DNA of 33,098 nucleotides from SIG578 sp036311245. Lineage in GTDB: Bacteria; Bacillota; Clostridia; Oscillospirales; Ruminococcaceae. The stretch is from positions 1-33,098 of the forward strand of contig JAXJQH010000013.1 in the NCBI GenBank assembly GCA_036311245.1, written 5' to 3'. The notes beneath the pieces were generated by a model that worked only from the letters and a program-made list of their open reading frames with translations, searched no databases and was not told the origin of the DNA. Below, one piece after another: positions 13,580 through 20,294 of the stretch (the stretch's first letter is position 1; each line of letters opens with the position of its first letter). The translations under genes and the position numbers were made by a program.

Positions 13580-15061
13580 CTATAAAGTTACTCCATCTTT
13601 AAATATTGCAAGCTCGTGTTTATCTAAGCTTTCTGCTTTCGCAGTACTTTCGCCCGATGCAAGTTTAAGAACAAAGTCTAAAAATTCGTTGGTAAGCTCA
13701 GGCATAGATTTATTTTCAAGCAAGGTGCCTGCATTAAAATCAATCCACATTTTCTTCTTTGTAGCAAGGGCCGAATTGCTTGAAATCTTAGCAGTAGGCA
13801 CAGGGCAACCAAATGGAGTTCCTCTACCAGTTGTAAAGAGTATCAATTGTGCACCCGAAACAGCCAAAGCATTTGCGGCAACAAGGTCATTACCAGGCGC
13901 TTGTAAAAGAGATAGCCCCTTTTTCTTTACACATTCGCCGTAGGAAAGCACATCCTCAACAGGTGCGGTTCCGCACTTTTGAGTACAACCGAGTGCCTTG
14001 TCTTCAAGTGTTGTTATTCCGCCCTCTTTATTACCAGGTGATGGATTTTCGTCTACCTTTTCACCGTATCTCATAAAATACTTCTTAAAGTTATTTATGA
14101 GGTCTACTGTTTTATTAAACTCGTTCTCGGTACGGCAACGGTTCATTAAAATGGTCTCCGCACCAAACATTTCGGGAACTTCGGTTAAAATTGCACTACC
14201 GCCCATACCGATAATTCTATCAGATAATGAACCCAAAAGCGGATTTGCAGTAATTCCTGAAAAACCATCTGAACCACCACATTTAAGACCAATTACGAGC
14301 TCACTCGCGGGACAATCTTCTCTTTTGTATATATCGGCATATTTTGAGAGTTTTTCTATAATATTTACACCTTCGGTGATTTCGTCCTCAAAGTCTTGAG
14401 CCACAAGGAATTTAACCCTGTTTTCATCGTAATTACCGAGTACCTTTTTAAGCTCGTCAATATTACCGTTTTCACAGCCAAGACCAACCACTAAAACTGC
14501 GGCGGCATTTGGATGATTTATTAATCCCGATAAAAATTTCAAGGTCATATTCATATCGTCACCAAGTTGAGAACAACCATAAGGGTGGTTATATGAATAG
14601 ATGCCATCAATATTTTCGGTTTTAAATTGTTGTGATTGGTTTTCTATTTCACGAACAATGGAATTAACGCAACCAACGGTAGGAATTATCCATATTTCGT
14701 TTCTTATTCCAACCTTGCCGTCGGGCCTTTTATATCCCATAAATTTGAGAGGCTTTATTTTCTTAACCTCTTTAAAATCAGGTGAATATTCATACTCTAA
14801 CACACCCGAAAGATTGGATTTTGTGTTATGAGTGTGGATATGCTCTCCTTTTTTTATATCGCATTTTGCATGACCTATTGGATAAGCATACTTAACTATA
14901 TTTTCATCAATCGGTATATCTTTAAGTGCAAATTTATGACCTGCGGGTACATTGTTTAAAAGGGTTATTTTTTCATCGTTTATTGTTACTATTTCACCCT
15001 GCTTTAAAGTTTCAACCGCAACCGCAACGCTATCGTCTTTATGTATTTTAATACATTTCAT
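13580..15061 (-). CDS. uxaA: Altronate dehydratase
   Basis: UxaA dehydrates D-altronate to 2-keto-3-deoxygluconate, the galacturonate branch of hexuronate breakdown; 493 residues, standard. An N-terminal SAF-like domain covers residues about 1-95 (GHKFALKDI, GEHIHTHN). The catalytic domain follows with GYKRPDGKVGIRNEIWIIPTVGCVN, YNHPYGCSQLGDD, VVGLGCENGN, LKCGGSDGFSGITANP, and the C-terminal GTAPVEDVLSYGE and TTGRGTPFGCPVPT; the Cys and His residues expected to hold iron are kept. The start shares one base with the uxaB stop (TAATG), with GAGGT upstream, so the two are coupled. No promoter lies between them. The downstream end relies on the bidirectional terminator at 13313-13352. Confidence 0.96.
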   Translation of the reverse strand: MKCIKIHKDDSVAVAVETLKQGEIVTINDEKITLLNNVPAGHKFALKDIPIDENIVKYAYPIGHAKCDIKKGEHIHTHNTKSNLSGVLEYEYSPDFKEVKKIKPLKFMGYKRPDGKVGIRNEIWIIPTVGCVNSIVREIENQSQQFKTENIDGIYSYNHPYGCSQLGDDMNMTLKFLSGLINHPNAAAVLVVGLGCENGNIDELKKVLGNYDENRVKFLVAQDFEDEITEGVNIIEKLSKYADIYKREDCPASELVIGLKCGGSDGFSGITANPLLGSLSDRIIGMGGSAILTEVPEMFGAETILMNRCRTENEFNKTVDLINNFKKYFMRYGEKVDENPSPGNKEGGITTLEDKALGCTQKCGTAPVEDVLSYGECVKKKGLSLLQAPGNDLVAANALAVSGAQLILFTTGRGTPFGCPVPTAKISSNSALATKKKMWIDFNAGTLLENKSMPELTNEFLDFVLKLASGESTAKAESLDKHELAIFKDGVTL

Positions 15062-16512
15062 TATGACAATACCTCTTTTAAAGCAACCTTAGCATCGGTC
15101 ATTACTCTTTCATACCAATATGTAACCTCTTCGGTGAAGTTATTATAAAGACTTAAATCTTCACCCCAGAAATCTGTGTTTTTACAAGCTGTTTCTACAA
15201 AATCTGCTTTGCCTGTATTTTCTGCGAAAAATTCTAAAACAGCTTTATCATCGTGAATAACATATTCATCGCCATTTGCTCTCTTTGCATATAGTCCGTC
15301 TTCTTTTAAGTCGTTTGAAGAATAGAATGCAAGTAAAGACGCAAATGAGAAAGTAATAAGTTTCGGCAATTCACCTTTATTTTTATAATAATCCTTAAAT
15401 GACGGTAAAACTCTAGCAGTCCATTTAGAAACAGAATTAAGAGAAATTGAAAGCAAAGCGTGGTCTATAAAAGGATTCTCAAAACGCTCAAATACAGAAT
15501 CTGCAAATGCTTTTACTTCCTCTAAAGGTAGATTTACCTGCGGTACTATTTCTTCATTTACCACTCGACGTATAAATTCACCCATTACTTTATCGCTCAT
15601 GCAATCCCTTACGATATCTATACCGTAAAGATATCCTGCAAGCACAGACGATGTATGAGCACCGTTAAGCACGCGCACCTTTCTTTCCTTATAAGGCTTG
15701 TGATTATCTGTAAACACAACTGGCAAACCGATTTTATCTAAAGGGAGTTCTCCACTTATATCTTTATCACTCTCAATTACCCAAAGTGCAAAAGGTTCAC
15801 CAATATCTACAAGTTTATCTTCGTAACCGAGTTCTTCGCAAACCTTATCTGCATATCCTCTTGGATAGCCTGTTACAATTCTATCTACTAAAGTTGAGCA
15901 AAAAACATTGCAATCGTTAAGCCAAGTTTTAAATTCTTCGGGTAAATTCCAAATATCTGCAAGTGCTAGAACACACTCTTTTAATTTCTTTCCGTTTTCT
16001 TCAATAAGTTCAACAGGAAGAACGATTAAGCCTTTATCTTCCGCGCCCGAAAAAGCTTTAAATCTCTCGTAGAGAAATTTTGTAAGTTTACCAGGATATG
16101 TAGAGGGCAGTCCCTCAAAAGAATCGTTCTTATCTAAAACAATACCAGCTTCAGTTGTGTTAGATACAACAAAGCGAAGCGTATCCAATTTAGCCAAAGA
16201 CATATACTCATCATAATTATCAGCACAATCGAGTGTTTTTGAAACAGATGTAATAGTTCTGCTATCATTTACAACCTTGCCATTTTCTTTACCACGAAGT
16301 AATACAGTATAAAGGTTGTCCTGTTCATTAAATGCATCAAGGCTACCAAATGAGATGGGCTTTACAATAGCGACGCTTCCACCGAATACGCCCTTTTCGT
16401 TTGCTATATCAATCATATAATCAACAAAGGCGCGAAGAAAATTACCTTCACCAAACTGTATTACCTTTATTGGATATTCTTTTCTTTCAATTACTTTATC
16501 TTTAATATTCAT
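15061..16512 (-). CDS. uxaB: Tagaturonate reductase (altronate oxidoreductase)
   Basis: UxaB reduces D-tagaturonate to D-altronate with NADH. It is a 483-residue member of the mannitol dehydrogenase family. N-terminal Rossmann features: VIQFGEGNFLRAFVDYMID (about 18-36), in which GEGNFLR is the usual UxaB form. The C-terminal helical domain begins with KVRVLNGAHTSS (about 278-289), the family's catalytic Lys/Asn/His region. The alternative, fructuronate reductase UxuB, belongs to the same fold, but the FGEGNFLRAF opening and adjacency to uxaA favour UxaB. Start ATG with TAGGTGAAG upstream. No good promoter stands directly upstream; the nearest convincing one is at 16888-16916, about 375 bases away across a decayed region. 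Confidence 0.92.
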   Translation of the reverse strand: MNIKDKVIERKEYPIKVIQFGEGNFLRAFVDYMIDIANEKGVFGGSVAIVKPISFGSLDAFNEQDNLYTVLLRGKENGKVVNDSRTITSVSKTLDCADNYDEYMSLAKLDTLRFVVSNTTEAGIVLDKNDSFEGLPSTYPGKLTKFLYERFKAFSGAEDKGLIVLPVELIEENGKKLKECVLALADIWNLPEEFKTWLNDCNVFCSTLVDRIVTGYPRGYADKVCEELGYEDKLVDIGEPFALWVIESDKDISGELPLDKIGLPVVFTDNHKPYKERKVRVLNGAHTSSVLAGYLYGIDIVRDCMSDKVMGEFIRRVVNEEIVPQVNLPLEEVKAFADSVFERFENPFIDHALLSISLNSVSKWTARVLPSFKDYYKNKGELPKLITFSFASLLAFYSSNDLKEDGLYAKRANGDEYVIHDDKAVLEFFAENTGKADFVETACKNTDFWGEDLSLYNNFTEEVTYWYERVMTDAKVALKEVLS

Positions 16513-16529
16513 ATCTTCACCTACTAAAA

Positions 16530-16655
16530 CTATTTATTTAATAACGCATCTATTTCCATTATCATACATACAAGAATTTTAATTCCTTCCAGAAATCCAT
16601 CTATACTAAGCTTTTCATCAGGTTGATGGAACCCACTATGACCCTCTGGTAAGGT
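16530..16655 (-). pseudogene. C-terminal remnant of a peptidase M20-family gene
   Basis: About 40 codons open on the minus strand read TLPEGHSGFHQPDEKLSIDG, then FLEGIKILVCMIMEIDALLNK and a stop. HQPDE followed by ID-FLEGIKI matches the C-terminal end of M20 carboxypeptidases and dipeptidases, where the His binds metal. Nothing of the remaining 350 or so residues is present and the frame is closed by TGA just upstream, so this is a fragment left after a deletion. The stop lies 18 bases before the uxaB start, so the M20 gene was probably once directly upstream of uxaB. Confidence 0.6.
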
Positions 16656-16671
16656 TCAATAAAGAAGGGTA

Positions 16672-16875
16672 TCATATTGCCTCTTCCTCCACCGTAATAT
16701 ATTCTTGCAGAAAGGTTGCTGCTTCTCGGCATTCATTCTTTGCACATTGCACCAGCGCAACAATAGAAATATCATTTTCAACTTCTTTTTCGGGCACAAG
16801 AGGAATTAATATTCTATTGGGTTTAGCGCGGGAGGTTTGAGCTTTTTTAGGCGGAGCTATATACGAATGAAGCAT
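16672..16875 (-). pseudogene. Short open frame, possible C-terminal fragment of a LysR-type regulator
   Basis: A 67-codon frame, no ribosome binding site before its first ATG. Its second half (LIPLVPEKEVENDISIVALV, then 10 residues, then EAATFLQEYI) resembles the end of LysR-type regulators, where an I-S-I-V strand is followed by an AA-x-FL helix; this is a pattern impression only. It ends in ATGA next to GGAGG, so another gene beginning MIPFFIE once followed, coupled to it; that frame is lost after about 20 codons. Best read as part of a deletion scar, though a real small gene cannot be excluded. Confidence 0.35.
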
Positions 16876-16887
16876 AGTGATTCGATT

Positions 16888-16916
16888 ATCATAACACGGA
16901 TTTGTGTGTTACACAA
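16888..16916 (-). promoter_or_regulatory. Orphan promoter with palindrome upstream of the gene scar
   Basis: Minus-strand TTGTGT (16911-16916) and TATGAT (16888-16893), spacer 17. The -35 lies in a perfect inverted repeat, TTGTGT-GTT-ACACAA on the plus strand (16902-16916), a typical operator shape. It points at the scar and, beyond it, uxaB-uxaA, and may now drive them. Confidence 0.6.
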
Positions 16917-17017
16917 GGTCATTGATTTCACGATTTTCTTGGGTTCTCTCAGGATATCAATTTTTGCCCTTTTGGAAGAAACCCGCGATGAGAGGGGTTA
17001 CCCTGAAATAGAAAATT

Positions 17018-17998
17018 TTATTCAAATTCGATGGTTCCCACAGGCTTGGGAGTGAGATCCATAAGCACGCGGCTGATGCCTTTTACCTCGCTTGTGATGC
17101 GAGCAGTGATATGGTGCAGAAGCTCATAAGGAATTTCCTCTATGGTAGCGCTCATAGCATCGGTAGTGTTAACTGCGCGGATAATGGCGCACCAACCATC
17201 AAGACGTTTACCGTCAATTACTCCTACGGCTGTCATATCAGGAACAGCGATAAAATACTGCCATACCTTTTCAGCAAGGCCGCTTTTATCAAATTCCTCG
17301 CGCAGAATTGCATCTGCCTCACGAAGAGCCTCAAGTCTATCGCGGGTAATGGCGCCAAGGCAGCGAACTCCAAGACCGGGGCCGGGGAAGGGCTGGCGGT
17401 AAACCATACCGTGAGGAAGTCCGAGAGCCTCACCCACTACACGCACCTCATCCTTATAAAGAAGCTTGACGGGCTCGACAAGCTCAAACTGCATATCCTC
17501 GGGAAGACCGCCGACATTATGGTGGGCCTTAACACCGTCACTCTCCAAAATATCGGGGTAAATAGTTCCCTGAGCGAGGAAGGAAATTCCCTCTAATTTA
17601 CGAGCCTCTTCATCAAAGACCTTGATAAATTCGCCGCCGATAATTTTGCGCTTCTTTTCGGGGTCAGAAACTCCCTTAAGAAGGTCAAGAAAACGGTCAG
17701 TAGCATCAATATAGATAAGGTTAGCATCAAGCTCCTTACCGAAAACCTCTATAACCTGCTCGCTCTCACCCTTACGCATAAGACCGTGGTTAACATGCAC
17801 GCAAACCAGCTGTTTACCGATGGCTTTAATAAGCAGAGCTGCAACGACAGAAGAATCTACACCGCCCGAAAGAGCGAGGAGAACCTTTTTATCTCCTACC
17901 TGAGCGCGGATTTCAGCTATCTGCCCAGCGATAAATTCATCTGCAAGCTCTTTAGAATTGATACGCTGCATTGAATCGGGTCTTACATTGTTTTGCAT
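17018..17998 (-). CDS. guaA: GMP synthase, ATP-pyrophosphatase subunit only (no glutaminase domain)
   Basis: This converts XMP to GMP using ATP and ammonia. The 326-residue protein starts almost directly at the ATP-pyrophosphatase domain: LLALSGGVDSSVVAALL (about 40-56) holds the SGGVDS P-loop, then VHVNHGLMRKGE, FLAQGTIYPDILES and the dimerisation domain RQPFPGPGLGVRCLG, ending in GTIEFE. The usual bacterial GuaA has about 510 residues with a class I glutamine amidotransferase in front; that whole domain is absent, as in archaeal GuaAb. The true start is the ATG at 17998, 8 bases after GGAGG; a TTG five codons upstream lies inside that site. Single gene with its own promoter and a short leader. 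A separate glutaminase subunit is not in the window; use of free ammonia is possible. Confidence 0.95.
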   Translation of the reverse strand: MQNNVRPDSMQRINSKELADEFIAGQIAEIRAQVGDKKVLLALSGGVDSSVVAALLIKAIGKQLVCVHVNHGLMRKGESEQVIEVFGKELDANLIYIDATDRFLDLLKGVSDPEKKRKIIGGEFIKVFDEEARKLEGISFLAQGTIYPDILESDGVKAHHNVGGLPEDMQFELVEPVKLLYKDEVRVVGEALGLPHGMVYRQPFPGPGLGVRCLGAITRDRLEALREADAILREEFDKSGLAEKVWQYFIAVPDMTAVGVIDGKRLDGWCAIIRAVNTTDAMSATIEEIPYELLHHITARITSEVKGISRVLMDLTPKPVGTIEFE

Positions 17999-18052
17999 AC
18001 ATTTTTCCTCCAATATTTTTTAGCACTCTTTTTACAAAAATTATAATAAAGA

Positions 18053-18081
18053 ATTATAACCCTTTTTTTTTAAAAATGCAA
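18053..18081 (-). promoter_or_regulatory. Sigma-A promoter of guaA
   Basis: Minus-strand TTGCAT (18076-18081) and TATAAT (18053-18058), 17-base A-rich spacer. The leader of about 50 bases has no purine riboswitch. Confidence 0.8.
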
Positions 18082-18142
18082 TATTTTTATTATAAAAAAC
18101 TTGTGTTTTTTCAAAAAATATTCTCTCTTATTGTTGTTAAAA

Positions 18143-18182
18143 ATTATATAAATATCCCTGACAGTAATCTCTGTCAGGGATA
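18143..18182 (-). terminator. Terminator at the end of the long right-hand gene block
   Basis: A 12-bp perfect stem (18153-18164 with 18171-18182, six-base loop) followed on the minus strand by an A/T-rich, T-biased stretch. It lies about 30 bases after the pyrR stop and separates the block from the guaA promoter. Confidence 0.85.
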
Positions 18183-18213
18183 GCTTTAATTAAATTTACG
18201 AAATCCTAAATAA

Positions 18214-18747
18214 TTATGTTCTTGATATATAAACTCCGCCCTCACCGTCAATTTCGAGGATTTTGACAAGAACGCGTTCCTCGTGTGAGGTGGGGATATT
18301 TTTCCCCACAAAGTCACCGCGAATAGGCAGTTCCCTATGTCCTCTGTCTACCATAATGGCAAGCTGGATACACGAAGGGCGACCGAGAGAAATAAGAGCG
18401 TCAATAGCGGCGCGCACCGTCCTTCCCGTATAGAGAACATCATCTACCAGCACGATTTTTTTGCCTGTTATCGAAAAAGGAATATCGGTTGCATTGATAA
18501 CAGGGTCAACAAACTCCTGCGAGAGGTCATCACGGTACAGCGTTATATCAAGCATTCCCATAGGGGGCATTTTCCCCTCAATGGCGCTGATATAATTACA
18601 AAGGCGCTCTGCAAGCGGAACTCCGCGGCGGCGAATTCCTATAACACAAAGGTTTTCGCAGCCTTTATTGCGTTCAATTATTTCATGAGCAATTCTTTTA
18701 AGGGCGCGCTCTACCGCTTCGCCATCCATAATTTTAGTCTGCTGCAT
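18214..18747 (-). CDS. pyrR: PyrR bifunctional pyrimidine regulator / uracil phosphoribosyltransferase
   Basis: PyrR binds the leader RNA of pyrimidine genes when UMP is high and also makes UMP from uracil and PRPP; 177 residues, normal length. The fold is a type I phosphoribosyltransferase. The PRPP loop is VLVDDVLYTGRTVRAA (about 97-112), preceded by VIGIRRRGVPLAERL and LDITLYRDDL; the C-terminal MVDRGHRELPIRGDFVGKN is characteristic of PyrR and separates it from UPRT (Upp). The ATG has GGAGG 7 bases upstream. It stands at the end of the minus-strand block, 50 bases after the TSCPD gene, and no pyr biosynthetic gene is near, so it probably acts in trans on pyr operons elsewhere. No antiterminator/terminator pair was seen in its leader. 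Confidence 0.96.
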   Translation of the reverse strand: MQQTKIMDGEAVERALKRIAHEIIERNKGCENLCVIGIRRRGVPLAERLCNYISAIEGKMPPMGMLDITLYRDDLSQEFVDPVINATDIPFSITGKKIVLVDDVLYTGRTVRAAIDALISLGRPSCIQLAIMVDRGHRELPIRGDFVGKNIPTSHEERVLVKILEIDGEGGVYISRT

Positions 18748-18797
18748 AATAAACCTCCAAAACAGACGGTTTAGGGATTGTTTTCTATGTAAAGTGA

Positions 18798-19058
18798 TTA
18801 TTCTTCACAGCCGCTAAGTGCTTGAATTAAAGCCTTTGCAAGCTGGTCAGGGCAGGATGTGCCCTTAAACCCACATTCAATACCCTCAAGGCGGGTAACG
18901 GCCTCCTGCACAGTCATACCCTCAACAAGGCGGGCAACTCCCTGAGTGTTACCTGCGCATCCGCCTATAAAATCTACGCGTTTTATAACATTGCCATCAA
19001 GTTCAATCTCAATTTTACGGGAGCAAACTCCGCGAGGCACATATGTATGTTTAGTCAT
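18798..19058 (-). CDS. TSCPD-domain small protein (TIGR03905 type)
   Basis: An 86-residue protein that is essentially one TSCPD domain, a cysteine-containing module found at the end of some ribonucleotide reductases and as stand-alone proteins. Visible: YVPRGVCSRKIEIELDGNVI with a first Cys, GGCAGNTQGVARLVEGM in the middle, and the name-giving TSCPDQLAKAL near residue 70. The four Cys (CS, GGC, ECG, SCPD) could hold metal. Start ATG at 19058 is set by AAAGGAG 8 bases upstream; an upstream extension is unsupported. It starts 13 bases after a hypothetical gene that also ends in a Cys-rich tail. Function unknown in the family; a redox or metal role is inference. Confidence 0.88.
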   Translation of the reverse strand: MTKHTYVPRGVCSRKIEIELDGNVIKRVDFIGGCAGNTQGVARLVEGMTVQEAVTRLEGIECGFKGTSCPDQLAKALIQALSGCEE

Positions 19059-19071
19059 TTTATTATCTCCT

Positions 19072-19443
19072 TTATTTTGAGCATCCGCTGCAGGCGGTGA
19101 AGAGCTTTTCAATAGAGTGCGGACTTGTCCCCTTAGATTTGCGAAATCCTAACGGAAGGAGCTTCTCAGATAGCTCCTCTGAAACATCAAAATCATAAAA
19201 ACGAGCTCCCTTTTGCTCTCCGCCTGCGATAGCTGCGCGCACAACGCCATCTAAAATCTCGGCATTGGGTGCCTCTACATAGGTTATTACGGCAGTGTCA
19301 CTTTGCATAACAAACACACAAAAGCCGCAGATATCGCGCTCAAGGAGCGCCGCATAGCATATTTTAGTTTCATCATACTCAATACCTGCACTAAAGCAAA
19401 GTTCTCTTGTTATGTAAACAGGTGTTTCTTTTATAACTATCAT
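19072..19443 (-). CDS. Hypothetical protein with a CSGC tail, possibly acetyltransferase-like
   Basis: A 123-residue protein I cannot name. The alternation of strands and helices (CYAALLERDICGFCVFVM, AVITYVEAPNAEILDG, then VVRAAIAGGEQKGARFYDFD, LLPLGFRKSK) resembles the second half of a GNAT acetyltransferase, where a helix is followed by 'LLPLGF', but the acetyl-CoA loop (Q/RxxGxG/A) is not clearly present. The C-terminus FTACSGCSK carries a CxxC. The start is supported by GGAGG 6 bases before ATG. It lies 13 bases before the TSCPD gene and 47 after a membrane protein gene, with a hairpin in that gap. Coupling to the TSCPD protein is suggested by spacing and by shared Cys content only. Confidence 0.65.
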   Translation of the reverse strand: MIVIKETPVYITRELCFSAGIEYDETKICYAALLERDICGFCVFVMQSDTAVITYVEAPNAEILDGVVRAAIAGGEQKGARFYDFDVSEELSEKLLPLGFRKSKGTSPHSIEKLFTACSGCSK

Positions 19444-19463
19444 TTTTATCCTCCAAAGGCTTT

Positions 19464-19492
19464 AAGACCGTGAGTTAAAAACGCACGGTCTT
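19464..19492 (-). promoter_or_regulatory. Intercistronic hairpin after the membrane protein gene
   Basis: A 9-bp stem (19464-19472 with 19484-19492), with an inner GTT/AAC extension, overlaps the stop codon of the upstream gene. There is no T-tract on the minus strand, so it is more likely an mRNA processing or stability element than a terminator. Confidence 0.5.
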
Positions 19493-19925
19493 ATATTCTC
19501 TTTTTTACCATAATAATATTTGCTATGGGAACTGCCAAAGGCGTTACATAAGAAACGATTATCTGAGCGACATTCATTTCGCTTGTATTGAGCGCCCTTT
19601 CATAGCCCGCATAGATTAAAGCGCAGATAAGCAGGATACTGGCGGCTGCGACGCAGCTTATGATTACGCTTGCCTTTCTTTTATCAAGAGCGAGCAGCAA
19701 AACCGAGAGTAAAAATCCGATAACAGAAAAGAATATCATAAAAATACCGTAGGAATGAAAGTGGCTGCGGGTGTCGCTACCCAAAAGACCTACAACTGCA
19801 GGTGCCTGAAGCAGCCAGACTATTCCGACTATAATAAGCAAAAACCAGAAATCCTTATATCCGCGCTCTTTTCGGGACAGCTTTTCCCTTTGTATTTCCT
19901 TCTCTTTAAGCGTCAATTTTGACAT
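19491..19925 (-). CDS. Hypothetical four-helix membrane protein downstream of spoVM
   Basis: A 144-residue protein. Residues 1-24 are strongly charged (KEKEIQREKLSRKERG). Hydrophobic helices follow at about 27-47, 59-80, 86-107 and 120-138, and the protein ends in a basic KKRI. This is a small polytopic membrane protein with a cytosolic basic N-terminus. I do not recognise a family. Its start lies only 12 bases after the spoVM stop, with AGGAGTAAAAT before the ATG, so it is co-transcribed with it; whether it has a sporulation role is inference from position alone. Confidence 0.7.
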   Translation of the reverse strand: MSKLTLKEKEIQREKLSRKERGYKDFWFLLIIVGIVWLLQAPAVVGLLGSDTRSHFHSYGIFMIFFSVIGFLLSVLLLALDKRKASVIISCVAAASILLICALIYAGYERALNTSEMNVAQIIVSYVTPLAVPIANIIMVKKRI

Positions 19926-19937
19926 ATTTTACTCCTT

Positions 19938-20024
19938 TTATGTATCTTCCTCTTTTTTAATTCCGAAAATGAGCCTTAAAATACCTTTAAGGAATTTCGG
20001 ACTTTTTACAACAACAATCTTCAT
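19938..20024 (-). CDS. spoVM: SpoVM, spore coat morphogenetic peptide
   Basis: A 28-residue peptide that matches SpoVM, the small amphipathic helix that sits on the convex outer face of the forespore membrane and anchors the SpoIVA coat basement layer. It reads MKIVVVKSPKFLKG, then ILRLIFG and a charged tail. Against B. subtilis SpoVM (26 residues), 11 positions are identical by eye, including Lys2, Lys7, Pro9, the KFL at 10-12, Gly14, Ile15, Arg17 and Gly21; Pro9 is needed for localisation there. The position is also the conserved one, downstream of rsgA and thiN. The ATG at 20024 aligns with the family start and has GGGGG about 10 bases upstream; a start three codons earlier would sit on that site. 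Only the small membrane gene after it (12 bases) is as close. Confidence 0.85.
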   Translation of the reverse strand: MKIVVVKSPKFLKGILRLIFGIKKEEDT

Positions 20025-20066
20025 AAAGTTCATACCCCCATTCCATAAAAATGGCTGGGAAAAGTT

Positions 20067-20216
20067 TTATGAACAGATAATTATTTTGGTGCCGACTATT
20101 ATTGAAATGATGGCAGCCACCGTTACTATAAAGCGAAATGAGCAGAATGACACAAGCAGCACCGCTATTCCGCCGCAGATAAGCACACGACCGAGTGTTC
20201 CTCTTCTTCTACCCAT
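20067..20216 (-). CDS. 49-residue basic membrane peptide between thiN and spoVM
   Basis: A short gene with a strong GGAGGAG 4-5 bases before ATG. The peptide begins MGRRRGTLGR, a basic cytosolic end, followed by two hydrophobic stretches (VLICGGIAVLLVSF and FIVTVAAIISIIVGTKIII) around CSFR, so one hairpin of two helices or one long helix is possible. It resembles, in plan only, small YlzJ/YabP-like accessory membrane peptides; I know no family for it. A promoter at 20265-20294 stands in front, giving it and spoVM a transcription start separate from the block. The Arg-rich head followed by membrane helix suggests a membrane-inserted peptide; a sporulation link is inference from neighbours. Confidence 0.65.
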   Translation of the reverse strand: MGRRRGTLGRVLICGGIAVLLVSFCSFRFIVTVAAIISIIVGTKIIICS

Positions 20217-20264
20217 AAAACTCCTCCGCAAACCTAAAATGAACATAGTACTTTGCTCATTTTC

Positions 20265-20294
20265 ATTATACGCGAAGGGGAATTTTTTTGTTAA
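20265..20294 (-). promoter_or_regulatory. Internal promoter for the small peptide-spoVM group
   Basis: Minus-strand TTAACA (20289-20294) and TATAAT (20265-20270), 18-base spacer; the -35 overlaps the thiN stop codon. It looks sigma-A-like and not like the sigma-E type used for spoVM in B. subtilis. A 9-bp stem with one G-U pair (20236-20244 with 20255-20263) lies over the expected start site. Confidence 0.6.

Noticed and set aside
16837..17055. Plus-strand 72-codon open frame over the guaA end, with an AGGCGGAG site before an internal ATG
   Set aside because: It crosses the orphan promoter and the guaA stop region, has no recognisable domain and is likely chance in a decayed segment.
17999..18081. 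Purine riboswitch before guaA
   Set aside because: The leader after the promoter is only about 50 bases, A/T-rich and without the paired stems of the aptamer.
18748..18797. PyrR-binding attenuator before pyrR
   Set aside because: Only a weak 6-bp AAAACA/TGTTTT stem is present; no antiterminator/terminator pair or PyrR-loop consensus.
20025..20033. SpoVM start three codons upstream (MNF extension)
   Set aside because: The G-rich ribosome binding site would be only one base away from that ATG; the inner ATG aligns with known SpoVM.
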